A stretch of 64,000 bases of DNA from Lenzites betulinus (GCA_022264855.1 JABYQU010000055.1:186001-250000), one strand, 5' to 3'. Positions 45,676 to 57,254 are shown, counted from the stretch's first letter. Notes: generated by a model from the letters alone, not told the origin. Numbers and translations are program-made.

Positions 45676-48285
45676 ATGGGACGACGCACCACTGCAAGCC
45701 AGGTTGTCGCTGATCCCAGTGAGGAGGCCGACCAAGACGACACTTCTCCTTCTGAAGCAGACCAGCGCCCGCCCTCAAAACGTGTACGCCAGCGTTCCAA
45801 GAAGCAGGCTGAGTTAGGTAAGGAAAATTTCTGGAGCATGCCCTCGTTGCTCAGTACAGTTGTTATTCGCTAGATGCCGACAAGTCTGCAGATTTGGCGA
45901 AGCAGTTGAAGAACTGGCAGAAGAAGTACGAGAAGCTCAAGAAGCAGAAGAACAAAAAGGCTGCCAATACGAGCAAGGGTACTAGTACGTTGTCTCAGCA
46001 AATCACAGTGCTATCAACTGTCTTCCCCGGACCCAGCCTGATGCTGTTCTCCAGATGGTGATGAAGAGTCCTCCGAAGGGTCATCCCCTGGCCCTGAGAG
46101 CGAAGATGAGCCTGAGGACGTTGCAGCTGAACGGCGTCACAAATCCTCAGTCAGTGTACTAGTCCTCGCGTGCACTCTAATTGCTCAACACTACTGATAT
46201 CGGCTCCAATTTAGTTCGAGAGCCGTGGAATATTCGATACGCAACCGCCACGCAAGCGTCTTCGCCGACAGGGCGAGCATCCTGCCTCAAGCCCGCCACC
46301 GAGCTCTTCTGCAGCCTCTGGCACGGACACTGGGTCCCAACGCTCAAGCAGGGCATCATCTCGTATGACTGACTCATCTTCACAAGCTGACTACCCGCGT
46401 GCACAACCACCCAGCATAAGCTCGCATGCAAGCCTGAGCTCGTCGGATGTAGCACGACCAGTACTAGCGGCTATATCCCAGCGCGTCACCCGCTCCCTCT
46501 CACGCTCTCCACATCCTTATCGCAATGCCCGCTCCACTTCCGTCGACATTGTCATGGACAATCATGACCTGGAATACAATGTTCCGGTGAGTGCTTACCC
46601 ACACCGTTGACGGTACTTGCAAATCATACACTTTGCTTACTATCGAACAGCTGCGTTATCCCAGCAATGATGCTCTGCAGTCGTCTACGCCTCGACATGA
46701 CAACCACTCAAGTGCGGGCGACTCCAGTGCTAGCCTGCCTACGGATGATCCCAACATCACCCGTGGTCGCTCAGGTGAACCACGTACTCACCGTGATCGA
46801 GACCACAATGGTCGTTTTAGGCATGCTCGCTCAAGTGCACACAACTCGGACTATCACAGTCCTGAACGCTATCGTACACACTCGCACAATTATCCTGGAC
46901 GCCATCGTTCGCGGTCACATGGACCCTCAGGACGCCATCATTCGCACTCGCGCAGTCATGCAGGGCAGCGTCGTTCGCACTCGCGCAGTCACGCAGAGCA
47001 GCGTCGTTCGCACTCCCGCGGTCGCACTGGGCGGCAGCGCTCACACTCGCACAGTCGAGGTAGACCCCATTCGCGCTCGCACGATCACACTGGGTCATTG
47101 CCACCGTCAACGTCAACTGCTGCTACCACTGCCGCCACCGCCGCCGTCCCACCTTTTCTCAATGGTCGTGATCCATCCGGGAAGCCGAAAGCAGGGGACT
47201 ATGAAAGCAATGTCAATAAACTGATCGTCCTCGCCTGTCACCGGTACGAGGTCCTCATTGCTACTGACACCCCTTTCCCGGAGACCGAGAAGCAAGATAC
47301 TTGGGCGGCGCATGCATGGGCAGAGGCATGTGCGGGTGCTCAGGTTGCATACAGGTGTACCGATCGCATCCAGAAGATAGTAAGTCCTGAGCACTGTCTT
47401 CGGTCCGGGCCACCTCTGACGGAGTCTACCTGGGCTATCTGCGCATATCCATTAGATCACAGGGCGTGGCTCGCATGCACGCGGAACACTGCGCGACAAG
47501 ATCCGCCCCCTCATTGCATCAACATACGGCTTCGCCACGGATGGCACTGAGCGCGCAAAGGCCAAGAACATTGCGCGGTACACTTACCTGCTCGACCGTG
47601 ACGCCGCAAACCCCGAGCCCGTGTTCCACTATAAGGTATGGCATGTTGTCCTCCTTTGTCGAGTTGATATCATTAATACATGTTGCTCTTCACGTTCTAC
47701 ATCGCCAGGACGTCGACACGGCCGCAGGATTCGCGCACAACACCATTGTCCTGTCGGCCATCAATGCCGAGTGGTTTGCCGACCCTACCAGCCCTGGGGT
47801 GAAGTACATGGCCGAGTTCGCGCCGATCCGTGAGGTGACGCTTGCGTTGGTCTTCACCGCGGTAAGTGCATTAAGCCCTGAACCTTCTATTTACTCAACT
47901 AACTGGCTGGCTCGGCCAATCTTTCAGATAGAGTTCTGTTTGGACCAGTGGGCCAATGGCACATTCAAGCACATGTCATTTTCCGAGAAGCTCTATAGCC
48001 CGAAGTATAACATCCACCTCAAGCAGGTGCAAGACTGGTCTTTGGGCGACCCGGACGCCTCGCAAATCGTTCGCCAGCGGATGTACAACCGCGCAAGGTA
48101 GGTCGTGTGTTTTAACTCGGCCTGGATTGCATGGACGATGATCAGCGGCTGACCTTCGATCCAGACGTGCATCAGGCGCGGCGCCGCCGGCTGCGCCCGC
48201 CGCAGGCCTGGCGACTGCCTCACGCAACAGACTCCGACTCGAGCTTGCAGCCCAAGCAGCAGCGGACGAAGACGAAGAGAATTAG
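45676..48285 (+). CDS. DUF6532 domain protein, partner of Plavaka
   Basis: Nine exons join in frame to 690 aa: 45676-45817, 45874-45984, 46055-46149, 46215-46586, 46651-47379, 47456-47635, 47709-47861, 47928-48097, 48165-48285. The N-terminal 240 residues include a Lys-rich helix (QLKNWQKKYEKLKKQKNKK), an acidic patch and Ser-rich disorder. Exon 5 has His/Ser/Arg tandem repeats (RSHSRSHA, QRR) produced by a DNA tandem repeat at 46,930-47,080. The C-terminal 250 residues match the DUF6532 pattern I know from mushroom genomes: LACHRYEVLIATDTPFPE, RGSHARGTLRDKIRPLIAST, FHYKDVDTAAGFAHNTIV, TLALVFTAIEFCLDQWANG. DUF6532 has no proven role. Sharing a 257-bp divergent promoter with the Plavaka gene suggests both belong to one element. 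Confidence 0.85.
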
Positions 48286-48601
48286 TAGGAGCAAGTGGTG
48301 GTCCTAATGTCGTGGCGGGCAGTCCTTCGGCGGCTTGGCATGTGTATGCCCATCGGTGTCTCGTATTATATAGTACCTACTGTATATCCTGGCCAATACC
48401 AAATGATACATGTTGCGCTACCTCTGCTATGACGATTCCGTGGGTGTTACAGCTAGACAACATCAAAGGGCAGCGCCTACCTGGCGCTACAGTAGCGCGC
48501 CGTAGCGCTCGCGCACGCTACTGCGGCTACAGTTCGGGCCCGGCGGCTACTCCTTCCTGGTAAACGGGGGGATGTCTACGAGTCGACGACTGCTATATTG
48601 T
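48286..48601. other. Junction of DNA-transposon locus and LTR nest
   Basis: Contains the 3' UTR of the DUF6532 gene and probably LTR remains of chromovirus C. A GGGATGTCTACG at 48,569-48,580 is inverted at 48,615-48,626. No complete LTR could be fixed. Confidence 0.4.
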
Positions 48602-48622
48602 CTACGTGGTACCACGTAGACA
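48599..48622. repeat. Perfect 24-bp palindrome at the end of element C pol
   Basis: Begins TGTCTACGTGG and is its own reverse complement, with centre GGTACC. It overlaps the pol stop codon. A purine-rich run (GAAAAAATGGGA on the minus strand) ends just outside it, where a polypurine tract and a TG LTR start would be expected. Confidence 0.7.
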
Positions 48623-50204
48623 TCCCATTTTTTCCTGATGCACGCATCGCTCCTGCCACCGTACCCACGCGCCGTCCCACCGTTCCCACTCGTCGGCATA
48701 CTCGCTTGACTCGTGCGCAAGTGCGCGCGCGCGCGGTGCTATGCGTATGAAGGGCATGCGCGGCGCGTCCGCGTTCGCCCGATGGAAGTCTGCCGCGAGT
48801 GCTGTAGGTACTTTAGCCCTCGGCTCCCATGTAGCTTCCGCAACTGCGCGCCCCTTCCATTTCACCAGGTATTGGATTGCGCCACAAACTATTTTAGAGT
48901 CACGTATGTACTCAGGTTCGTCGGGCTGCGCGACCAGGTTCGGAATGGGTGTATCGTCCACTTGATTCGGAAACTCGGGTGCGTGCGCGGGCGTGAGTAG
49001 TGCTTCATTGAAGACCGGGTATATACCACGGCTGCGCCATTGTCTCGGAAGCTTGAGCTTGTACGCACTGGCGCCCACCTTCTCGAGCACCTCGAACGGT
49101 CCGTAGCGTTTGTCCTCAAGTTTCTTTCGTGGGCGCTCCGTAGTGATGTTATGCGAATCGAGGTAGACATGGCTTCCGGGTTCGTAGTGGCGCGCTGCTC
49201 CCTTGTGTAGGTCATGCTTGCGCTTCATCGCTTCGTTTGCAATGGTCAGCGCGGCCGATGCCTCTTCCTGAATGCGCTTCATCCGCGCGACCCACTGCAC
49301 CGCCGTCTCCGTCCGCATGCCCTTGCGCGTCTCTGCACCTGTGTACGGGTCTCGCCCATGTGTCATGTAGAAGGGCGAGAAACTGGTCGCCGAGTGTACT
49401 CGAATGCAGTATGAGAATGCAGCGAGAGGCAGCCACTCAACCCAATCCGTCTGCCTGTAGTTGATGAAGATCCGAAGGTAGTTCTCAATCTCCTGGTTGA
49501 GGCGCTCAGTTTGGCCGTCGGTCTGGGGATGATACACAGTGCTCGGGTTCCCTTCGATGCCAAGTTTCCGGTACAAGTCTCGAGTGAGCGCAGACACGAA
49601 CTGAGGACCGCGGTCGGATGTGATGCGTTTTGGTAGGCCATGGACTGCGACTACGTGCCATAGTAGGAGGTTCGCGTACCCTTCTGACTTCAGGCTCTCC
49701 GTGGTGGGGATGGGTATGTAGTCTTTGGATTTCCTGTCTACTACCATGAGAATTGAATCTTTCCCTTGGCATTCAGGTAGATGTGTGATAAGATCCACTG
49801 AGATGTCCTCCCAGTTGTGATCCGGGACCGGGTTTGGGTGTAGTGGTGCGGCGCGCGGCTGGTGATCTATCTTTGTCCGCTGACAGACTGCACAACCCTT
49901 CACGTATGCGCCTACGTCTCGACGGATTGACGGCCACCAATAGGACCTCTGCACGAGTTCCTGCGTCTTTGAGCGGCCCGGGTGTCCCGCCACAATTGAA
50001 TCGTGATGTGCCGCAATTACTCGTCCACGCAAGTCCCTCTCCGCCGGCACTACCACCCTCCCCCTCCTGTAGACCAGGCCGTCCGCGGCCTGCTCGTACT
50101 CCGGGTCTTTGGCTGCGAGCTTGTTGCGTACAGAATTGTCCAAGTTATCCTGCAGCTCCCGGATGCGTCCGAGCAGTCGCTCGCTGCCGTCGGTGGTGGC
50201 GCGG
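48602..50204 (-). pseudogene. Ty3/Gypsy chromovirus (element C), integrase part of pol
   Basis: Open frame, N-terminally truncated at 50,204, where element A begins. In order it has the H2C2 zinc-binding domain (HHDSIVAGHPGRSKTQ ... CAVCQR), the integrase core with Asp in SVDLITHLP, Asp in TSDRGPQFVS and Glu in ERLNQEIEN, a GPY/F-like region (DKRYGPFEVLEKVGASAYKL) and a C-terminal chromodomain (IQYLVKWKGRAVAEATWEP). The chromodomain would tether integration to modified histones. Gag, protease, reverse transcriptase and RNase H are missing and may continue beyond the window, on the far side of A and B. Its DNA lacks the motif bias of A and B. Confidence 0.88.
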
Positions 50205-51073
50205 TGATACGGTAAGAGGTGCTCTGACGGCCGATAGCCGAGGGGTAGAGGACGTCTAGGTGTGTGATGAAGGGGAGTAAGGTCTCGAGCTCCCTAGGTT
50301 CGCTAGTAGGCCGGCCCGCGTACTGTTCGCGCGCTAGCAGAAGGGAAGCCTCTCGCGCACAAGGCAAGAGCGCGCGCGGACTCGCACTGTAGAAGGGCGC
50401 GCGCGGAGGTAAGCTCGGTAACGCAGCGCGCGCAGGAATAACGCAACGCTCGCAGTCAGCCGCGGGGCTTCGCAACGCAGTACGCACGCAGTAAAACGCA
50501 GGAGGAACGGAATAGACGCAATATACGCAACTGACGGTACGCTGTCACAGCGGAGAGGTCTCCAGTCGTCCTGCCTTGAAGGGGAAGCTGTTGCACGTTA
50601 AGAAGCGCGAGGGACACGTTCCCAGCAGTTGAGAGAGTGAGGGGTGGATTGTCTGGGGGGTTCGAATGCCCCGAAATGACTATGTACAGGAATGCCCGCA
50701 GGCTGAATCAAAAACACGTGCTACCCTACGGAAGATAAGCGGAAACCGGGCCCGGGATGCCTCGCGCGCCGGGCGCACTCGCCGCGCGCGATCCGACTCT
50801 TCGCGCGCCTCGTGCGCGCGCCACTGATGCGCTCAGCGGCCCCGCGCGCGCGAGCTGCTAGGGCAGAGGGCTCTGGATAGCGACAGGCATCGCGCGCGCC
50901 GTGGTGAAGTGCCCGCGCGCATCTTGACCTTGCGCGCGATGGCTACGCTCACTACGCGCGCGACGTAGGGGGCACCAAGGTGAGCGGTGGGCTCTGCGCG
51001 CGCTGTGGTTGGCGTGCGCGCGCAAGGGTGGAAAAGGAGGGTTTCTGGCCTGGAACGCCTGTGGAGCGTATCA
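50205..51073 (-). repeat. 3' LTR of element A (869 bp)
   Basis: On the plus strand it begins TGATACGGTAAG and ends GAGCGTATCA, so the termini TGATAC/GTATCA form a perfect 6-bp inverted repeat with the canonical TG..CA. On the minus strand it follows directly after the polypurine tract. Element C coding sequence resumes immediately at 50,204. No second LTR is in the window for comparison. Confidence 0.65.
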
Positions 51074-51109
51074 TCTCCCCCCCACTAAAATCCTGACCGC
51101 CCTCGGTCA
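51074..51109 (-). promoter_or_regulatory. Polypurine tract and adjacent hairpin, element A
   Basis: On the minus strand GTGGGGGGGAGA abuts the LTR start TGATACG, the expected layout for plus-strand DNA priming. Next to it, 51,094-51,109 reads TGACCGCCCTCGGTCA, a 6-bp perfect stem with a CCCT loop. Element B has the same hairpin with a compensating base pair. Confidence 0.7.
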
Positions 51110-51138
51110 ACGCGATCGATGCCGGAGGTCCTTGGAAG

Positions 51139-51147
51139 TATAAAAAG
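51139..51147 (+). promoter_or_regulatory. TATA box of the antisense helper gene, element A
   Basis: TATAAAAAG, 49 bp upstream of an ATG in a GCCGCCACCATG context. It lies just outside the LTR and points away from it on the strand opposite to pol, so the antisense block appears to have its own promoter. Confidence 0.55.
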
Positions 51148-51187
51148 GGGGGTGGGGTATAGGATAGAGGCCGACCCTGCCGCCACC

Positions 51188-51839
51188 ATGAGCATGACCC
51201 TCGAACAACTCTTGCAAGTCGGTGTCGAGCTGCGCAGCCTTCATCCTGACGCCACCCTGCCTAGGATCGACCGCGCGACCAATGCGCTGCGTCGGGTCGT
51301 TGAGGGAGGACGTGGATCAGAGGAGGGCTTGCGCGCGCGCATAGCTGCCGTGGTGCGCGCCTTTGTGAGTCGCGCGCGCTGCCTCCGCGCGCTGTTGCTG
51401 ACCGCGCGCGCAGGAGGCCCACTATATCGTCTACCCGCGCGGGGCCACGCTTGCGGAGCGCGTAGAGACCGTCGAGGGGATCGTCGCGGCCATTCCGCCC
51501 GAACTTGGGCTTGCGCGCGTCTTTGAGGACGAGTTCTACGCCATGCGCACCAGGGTCGCGCCGATGATCTTCAATCAGTGGCTGCCGGTCCTCGCGCTGC
51601 TAGAACACCGCGCGCGCGAGTATCGCGACACTCTGGTAGGCCTGCGCGCGCTGGATCCAATGAACGCGCCAGCTCCGTCGACCTTGGTCCGCGTCGAAGG
51701 CCACTTGCAGGACATCCAGGACTTGAAGCGCGAGCTAGTCAACGCACAGTTCGCATATGGGGAGGGGGACTTGGACATCTTGGAGAGTAACGACGCCCAT
51801 GGGGACGCGCGCACGGTTCCGCGGACCGCGGAAATGTAG
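51188..51839 (+). CDS. Antisense helper protein, element A (200 aa)
   Basis: Two exons, 51188-51364 and 51414-51839, give 200 aa. The 49-nt intron is GTGAGT to GCAG and consists almost entirely of CGCGCG words. The start codon has an ideal context (GCCGCCACCATG). The protein is helical, with Leu/Ala/Arg-rich segments (MSMTLEQLLQVGVELRSLHP; TRVAPMIFNQWLPVLALLEH). It has no known domain. Two genes in element B (56,593 and 57,435) have the same layout: a first exon of 57-59 codons, a phase-0 intron, then Glu, and 184-199 aa. These are therefore one family. It is transcribed opposite to pol. Function unknown; a coiled-coil structural or adaptor role is only a guess. Confidence 0.7.
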
Positions 51840-52262
51840 AGGGCTGCGCGCGCTATAGGGAGACACGGCCGCGCGCGACTGTAGGGCACCGGGGACGCGG
51901 ACTTGGAGAAATAAACAACGTTTGTGACGTCATCCTCGCGCTGAGTGCTTCGGATCCTCGGATTTGCGTCCCGGAATGGCGGTTCCATTGTCTGCGCGCC
52001 GTTCCCAAAGGCCGGTAGGTCCGTCAGGGTCGCCCACGGGGCAGGCGCGCGCTTGAGCCCATCGCGCGCGCGGCTCCGCGGAGCTCGCGCATTGCCGCGC
52101 GCGTAGCGCCTAAGCGCGCGCTCATGCAGGGTCGCGCGCGAGGTCGCCGCGCTATTGTCCTCGCCTCAGAAAAGGCCTGCCCGCCCTTCTTCGTTTTTCG
52201 CCTCCTTTTCCTCTTCGCCCCCACCTTGCTCGCTTTACTCGCCCCTCCTGCCGACCGCCGCT

Positions 52263-54079
52263 ATGCCCGCACCGCCCGTATCCACTCAGACCTGGGGAGG
52301 CAAAGACGAGCAACTCGTCCGCGCGCTGGAGACCGCGATGGCGCCGGTGTGGAATGGGGAGCCCGGGGACGACGCAACGGACAGCGAGTGCCGCAAGTGG
52401 GCCCGCCGCGCCGCGCGCATCCTGGTATGTCCGCGCGCGCTGCTTCCTGTGTTGCCAGCTGACCGATTTCGTCGTAGGACTCGCGGGGGAGGCGCTCTGC
52501 CCGCCGTTTGTCCTCATCTCCCACGCCGACGCAGTGTGGACGCGCACGTCCGAGGCCTTCGCGGCTGACGACTCCGAGTGGCCGGAGTGGGCGCGCGGAC
52601 AGCTCCTCGCCGCGCGCAAGCGTCGCGCCGCCGCCGAGGCTGAGCGCAAACGCCGCGCCGCCGCCGCCGAAGACCCCGACCCCTTCGCCGCCGCCCTCCG
52701 CGACATCCAGGCCGCCACGCCGCCTCCTCGCACTCCGTCCGCGCGCAGCGGTCGCTCGCGCGCAAGCGTCCCTCCGTCATCATCAGCTCGCGCGGCTCCA
52801 GGGCCTCCAAGAAGCGCGCTCGCAGCCCCTCCGTCGAGCTCATCTCGCGCGACACGGAGTCGTTCCATCCGGACGACGAGGAGGAGACCGACGACGTCGA
52901 GATCGTCGATGGCCCCGCGGCCGATGACGAGGACGATCACGCCAGCGACGACGACGCCGCCATGAGCGTGGACCGCGCCCCCTCGACCGCCTCAACACGC
53001 GAGCTGCGTCCGCGCGCGCCCGCACTAATCCCCCGCCACCCAAGAAGAAGGCCAAATGATGGTCCCGCGCGCCGCACAAGCCGCGAGCCCATGCTCGGGA
53101 GACTGGCGAGTAAGTCCCTTCCGCGCGCTTTCGGTCGCTACCGTGCTGACTCCTTCCCAGCAACACGAGCGCTGCAACAACTGCCGCAAGTCGGCCCTCC
53201 TTTGCGTCCTGGGCGAAGGGGCGACCAAGTGCCACCGGTGCGCGCGCCGGCGCCAGAAGTGCGCCACTCCAAGCGGACGAAGACTACGCCGAATGGTACG
53301 ACGAGCAGGGGTTCGAGCGCGGTAAGTCCTCCACACTACGCACCCGCGCGCGCGACTGACATTCCTTCTTGCAGCGCGCGTCATTCTCGACTCCGCCGGG
53401 AATGTCGCGGGCGCGGACTTCATAGGTCCCGCCCCCGCCGACTTCGTTCCCGCGACGTCGGAGCCATCCACTCCGCGAAAGGGAAGAAGAAGGCCACCGC
53501 GGCGACGGCCTCGCCCGTCCAGCCTGCTGCGCGCGCATCCAAGCCCGCGACGCCTGCCTCGGCGCAGACCGCTGCCCCGCGCGCCCAGTCGCGTCGTCGT
53601 CCAGGCCCACCGCGTCCACCTCCGCGCCGCCACGGCCATCGCCTCGTCGTCCGGACCGCCCCGGCCGCGCGACAAACACCAGCGTCGACCCCGGCCGCCT
53701 CGCCCGCGGACAAGACCGCTGCTCCCGCCGTCGCGCGCGCTCCGCCCCAGCCTCGCCCTGTCGCGCGCCCTTCCGCACGTCTCCGCGCCGGTCTCAACCG
53801 CGGCCTTCGTGCCGCCTGCCGCCCCTACCGGATTCCTACTCGGGCACCGGCCGCGATACGGCCTCGGGACCGTCTTGTCGACCCCAACGACCCCGCGGAC
53901 ATGTCGCGCGGCCGGCGTGCGGCGCTGCAAGTCGCGCGCGTCGAGCTTGAGGTCCTGGCATGCGGCGCAACGGCCTCCTGGCCTCAGCCGTTCCTCGAGG
54001 ATTGGGTCGCGCGATTCTGGCCGACCCGACGGACGAGACGGTGCCTGCGCTGTGGACCCCGCCGACGCGCGAGTAGGAT
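52263..54079 (+). pseudogene. Antisense six-Cys protein of element A, frameshifted
   Basis: Exon 1 (52263-52424, 54 codons) ends at a GTATGT donor and exon 2 begins near 52,474 (GLAGEALCPPFVLISHADAV). The frame then shifts near 52,720 to give KRPSVIISSRGSRASKKRAR and an acidic region. A separate exon at 53,161-53,321 encodes a cluster with spacing C-x2-C-x6-C-x8-C-x2-C-x6-C (53,172-53,262), then shifts again before DYAEWYDEQGFER. A last exon reads into a C-terminus ending VPALWTPPTRE after another shift. The intact homologue is at 58,472-60,641 in element B, with the same exon order and WYD..GFxR motif. So this copy is broken, although its coding character and CGCGCG bias remain. Confidence 0.65.
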
Positions 54080-54375
54080 AACGCGCGCGCGCCCTAGACT
54101 TGTAGATATTGTAGATAGGCTCGCGTCTTGCGCCTGTACATAGCACCTTGTCTTGGGAATTGAGTCCGCGCGCGCGTGTGCGTGTGGCGGCATCTTCTTG
54201 GCCTCTTTTGGTGTGCTGTAACGACCGACTAGAGCTAACTTGAATGAAAGAAAGGGTATCGAGGCGCGCGCGAGACGCGCGCCTTGGCACATTGAAGTAT
54301 GTGGACTCGTCCGCGCGCGCCTACTCCGCGATGTCCTCGTCTCCGCGCCATCCTCTTCGGAGTGCACCAGCTCCG

Positions 54376-55815
54376 CTAAACGCTTGTCCGAGATGTCCGC
54401 AAAGTTCGGGGAAGCGCAATGTACTGGCGCGCGAAGTAGGGGATGAGTCGGAATGCCCCAATGGGGCGATGAAACACTGTGCCGTCCAGCTCGCAGACCA
54501 CATACGCGCCTCCGCGGTTACGTGAGACTACTACGACGGGTCCTGTGTACCGCGCGCGCATCTTGCGGTTGAGTGACTTCTCGATTTGGGTGTGTCGTAC
54601 CAAGACGAGCGCGCCGGCCCCGAAGTCGAAGTCGCGCATAGTGTGCTGATGATCGCGCTCGAACTTCTGAGCCGCGCGCACGCGCGCGCTGTAGACCGTA
54701 GAGCGCAGTCGCGCGACGTCCTCCGCGCGGCGTTGTAGCGCTACGGCTCTGCGCGCGATGAGCTCCGTGGTGGAGATAAGTCCCTGGGGCGCGGGCATGA
54801 GATAGGTAGCTTCGGAGATGTCGAACGGGAGGATCGGGTGGCAGCCCGTGACTGCAAAGTAGGGGGAACAACCCATGCGGCGACGTATAGTGATGCGCTC
54901 TGACCAAAAGACTGAGTGCGCGACCTGCGACCACTTGGTCTGGTCTCCATCCGCGGCCTTGAACAGGGCTGGCGTACGTCAAAGTGGGGGCGCTCTACCA
55001 GTCCGTTCGCGCGCGAGTTGTAGCCACTGATACGGACGTGGTGAACACCATGCTGTTTCTCGATCCTCCGCATGGCTTTCACAAAGGCGCGCCGTTGTCC
55101 GTGATGATCTCCATGACCCCGCCCCAGCGGCAGAGTATGTCCTGGTAGATGAAGTCGGCTAAGTCTTCTCGGTCTCGCGACGCAGCATACGCCACTCCAC
55201 ATAGGCCGTGAGGCGCAGCGCGCCTGGACGATGAGCTTGAACCCGCCTGAGACGGGCATGAACATGGTGTCGATGTAGATGCGCGCAAGACTGAGGCTGG
55301 CATCGCGACCGTAGGGGGGATGACGATGTGTCGCACCTGACGCAGTTGGCAGAGGTGACATGTCCTGACGAACCAAGTCACGTCATCGCGCAGGGTAGGC
55401 CACCAGAAGCGTTCTGAGATGGTCTGGAGCGTCGCGTAGCGTCCACGGTGTCCTAGGGAGTCGTGCGCGACCCGGAGCACCTCGTAGCGGCCCTCATAGT
55501 GTACGACCAGCTTGTGCGCGCCGTGAGGGTCCTTGCGCCAGAGCCTTCCGTCATGAAGGAAGAACTGCTGCGCGTACTTGATAAACCGCGCGTAGGTCTC
55601 GTCTGAGATGCCCAAAGGCCGGTGGAGAGTCCCGAGCCAGTCCTTGACGTCCGATAGCCTCTCGTCGCCGCGAACCGTGTGTTTGGACTTGGGGATAGCC
55701 GGTGGAGGCTCCTGCGCGTCCTCGTCTTCGGCTGGTGTGTGTGCGCGCGCGGATCTGTCGGCGCTCGTGGCCTCGGCCTCGCGCGCGCGTTGCTCCGGCG
55801 TGGGTGTGTCCGCGC
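54376..55815 (-). pseudogene. Element A pol fragment: H2C2 and integrase
   Basis: Reads from the truncation at 55,815 (ADTPTPEQRAREAEA) through a pre-integrase segment (LHRPLGISDETYARFIKYAQ), H2C2 zinc-binding domain (HDSLGHRGRYATLQ ... CHLCQ) and integrase core (Asp in ITDNGAP, Glu in GLVERPHFD) to the GPY/F-like end (RARYTGPVVVVSRNRGGAYV). It needs frame changes near 55,080, around 54,900 and near 54,420, so it is dead. It is clearly homologous to the element B protein over its whole length (shared MGCSPYFAVTGCHPILP). There is no chromodomain, unlike element C. RNase H and reverse transcriptase are absent here. Confidence 0.85.
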
Positions 55816-56451
55816 TGATGCACTGAGACCTGCTATAACAGCAGGGATAGAGGGCGCGGCCGAGAGCCTAGGGGGCGAGGCCGGACGTAGTGCGGGGAGG
55901 GAAGGATAATGCCTGCGAGTAAGGGCCGGTTTCCCTTCACTGGGCTTCCACGAAGCGTCGCCGGTCGCGGTCGTCCCGCTATCGCAGAGGGAAGGTGGGT
56001 ACGCGGTCCGTCGGTTCTATCGCAACCGGTCGCAGTGCCAGCGAACTGGTAAGGAGGCGTGGACGAGGCAGTCGCGGTGGTCAGGGGAAGCCGCGATCGC
56101 AGTCGCAAGTTCGCGTCGCAGCTCGCGGTCGCAGTTCGCAGTTCGCGGTCGCAGTCGCAGTCGCAGTCGGTACCAGGGCCGTTCTATGAGATCTGAGGGG
56201 TGGGGATGGCTTACGTTCTGAAAACTACGGAGCACGGAATATATACATGGACGATACCGGGTCGCTCTCCCAAAGTCCGAGATCAGCCGGTCGCACGGCC
56301 AGACTCCTCCTGCTGCGACTACGGTCCTCAGGCGCCCGCGACTCAGCCGGGCGTGCGACGGCTCGCGACGGCTTGCGACGGCTGCGCCGAAGCCTGCTAC
56401 GCCCGTACCTAACTGTACCGCTCCGGCCTCAGCGGGCCGCGGGTCGCATCA
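55816..56451 (-). repeat. 3' LTR of element B (636 bp)
   Basis: On the plus strand it begins TGATGCACTG and ends GTCGCATCA, giving a perfect TGATGC/GCATCA inverted terminus. It follows the polypurine tract on the minus strand. TCGCAG and GCGAC words are dense, including a run near 56,140-56,170. The other LTR lies beyond the window. Confidence 0.68.
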
Positions 56452-56487
56452 TCTCCCCCTCACTGAGATCCCGACCGCCCTCGGTCG
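56452..56487 (-). promoter_or_regulatory. Polypurine tract and adjacent hairpin, element B
   Basis: On the minus strand AGTGAGGGGGAGA abuts the LTR start TGATGCG. The hairpin CGACCGCCCTCGGTCG (56,472-56,487) has a 6-bp perfect stem. Its outer pair is C-G where element A has T-A. Confidence 0.7.
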
Positions 56488-56592
56488 GCCATCGATGCGA
56501 TCGCGCGATAGACCCTGCGATAAAGGTCACCATCTGCCCACGGAGGCCCACCTATCCTTTTCGCTCTCTCTCCTATGCGCGGTATCGCCACC

Positions 56593-57254
56593 ATGGATAA
56601 CTTGGTCGAAATCGAGGCCGCATCGGCTCGCCTGCGACAGACTACTATCTCCCTGGCCCGTGCACAGGTCGAAGAGCAGGCGGCCATTATGGAGGAGATG
56701 GTCGAGACCGGCTATAGCGTCGCAGATTGGGAGGACGCCATCGACCGCTTCCTGTACCGCACGGTACGTCCTATCGGCCAGTCTCCTGCTCTGCGAGCGA
56801 TGCGATACTGAGCTTGCCTTCCTAGGAGTCGTACTTCTTGATTTCCCTCGGCGATACCGTGATGACGCCCCTCCTTACTCGCGCCCGAGTGGCCTTGCGC
56901 GCCCTGGAACGACACAGCGAGTACCGCGGCGCGGTCGCAGATTTCGACCGACGACTCTTTACCATGTCGCGCGACCTGGAAGGTGTCTTCTTAGCTGCCG
57001 CCCGCCAGCGCCTGGTCCTTCTACGCTCTCGCTCCTCTGCGATCCACAACGTTCTTGCGATCGCGGGCGCCGACCGGTCCGTGGACATGGCCCAGTCGCA
57101 GGATATCGCGGGCGCGATCGCCCGTCTTCAGCGCGACGTCGCGGCCGCCCAAGACGCCTATCGTGGTGGAGAGCGCACGGTACTGGTCGACCGCCCTGAG
57201 GAGGCTGGGTGGGTCGCAGCCATGGAGGAGGTTGCGACTAATCGTTCGGGTTAG
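56593..57254 (+). CDS. Antisense helper protein 1, element B (199 aa)
   Basis: Exons 56593-56763 and 56826-57254 give 199 aa; the 62-nt intron is GTACGT to CTAG. The start (CGCCACCATGG) is in a strong context. The product is helical, Ala/Arg/Leu/Glu-rich (MDNLVEIEAASARLRQTTIS; FTMSRDLEGVFLAAARQRLV; IARLQRDVAAAQDAYRGG), suggesting coiled coils. Same length, first-exon size and phase-0 junction as the element A gene at 51,188, and almost the same structure as the next gene. Transcribed opposite to pol, away from the LTR. The frame is intact. No known domain; function unknown. Confidence 0.72.

Larger units (their letters stand above)
50205..55815 (-). mobile_element. Ambisense Gypsy element A (5'-truncated by element B)
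   Basis: Read in pol orientation (minus) it has an integrase fragment, an antisense gene block (51,188-54,079 plus), a polypurine tract (51,074-51,086) and an LTR (51,073-50,205). It is inserted in the pol of element C and is itself cut at 55,816 by element B. CGCGCG is extremely frequent throughout: 17 overlapping hits between 51,301 and 51,900 by hand count. Several frameshifts show it is a degenerate copy. Confidence 0.75.

Noticed and set aside
50640..50690. GGTTCGAAT inside a short stem, suggesting a tRNA T-arm
   Set aside because: No acceptor, D or anticodon arms could be folded around it, and it lies within the LTR of element A.
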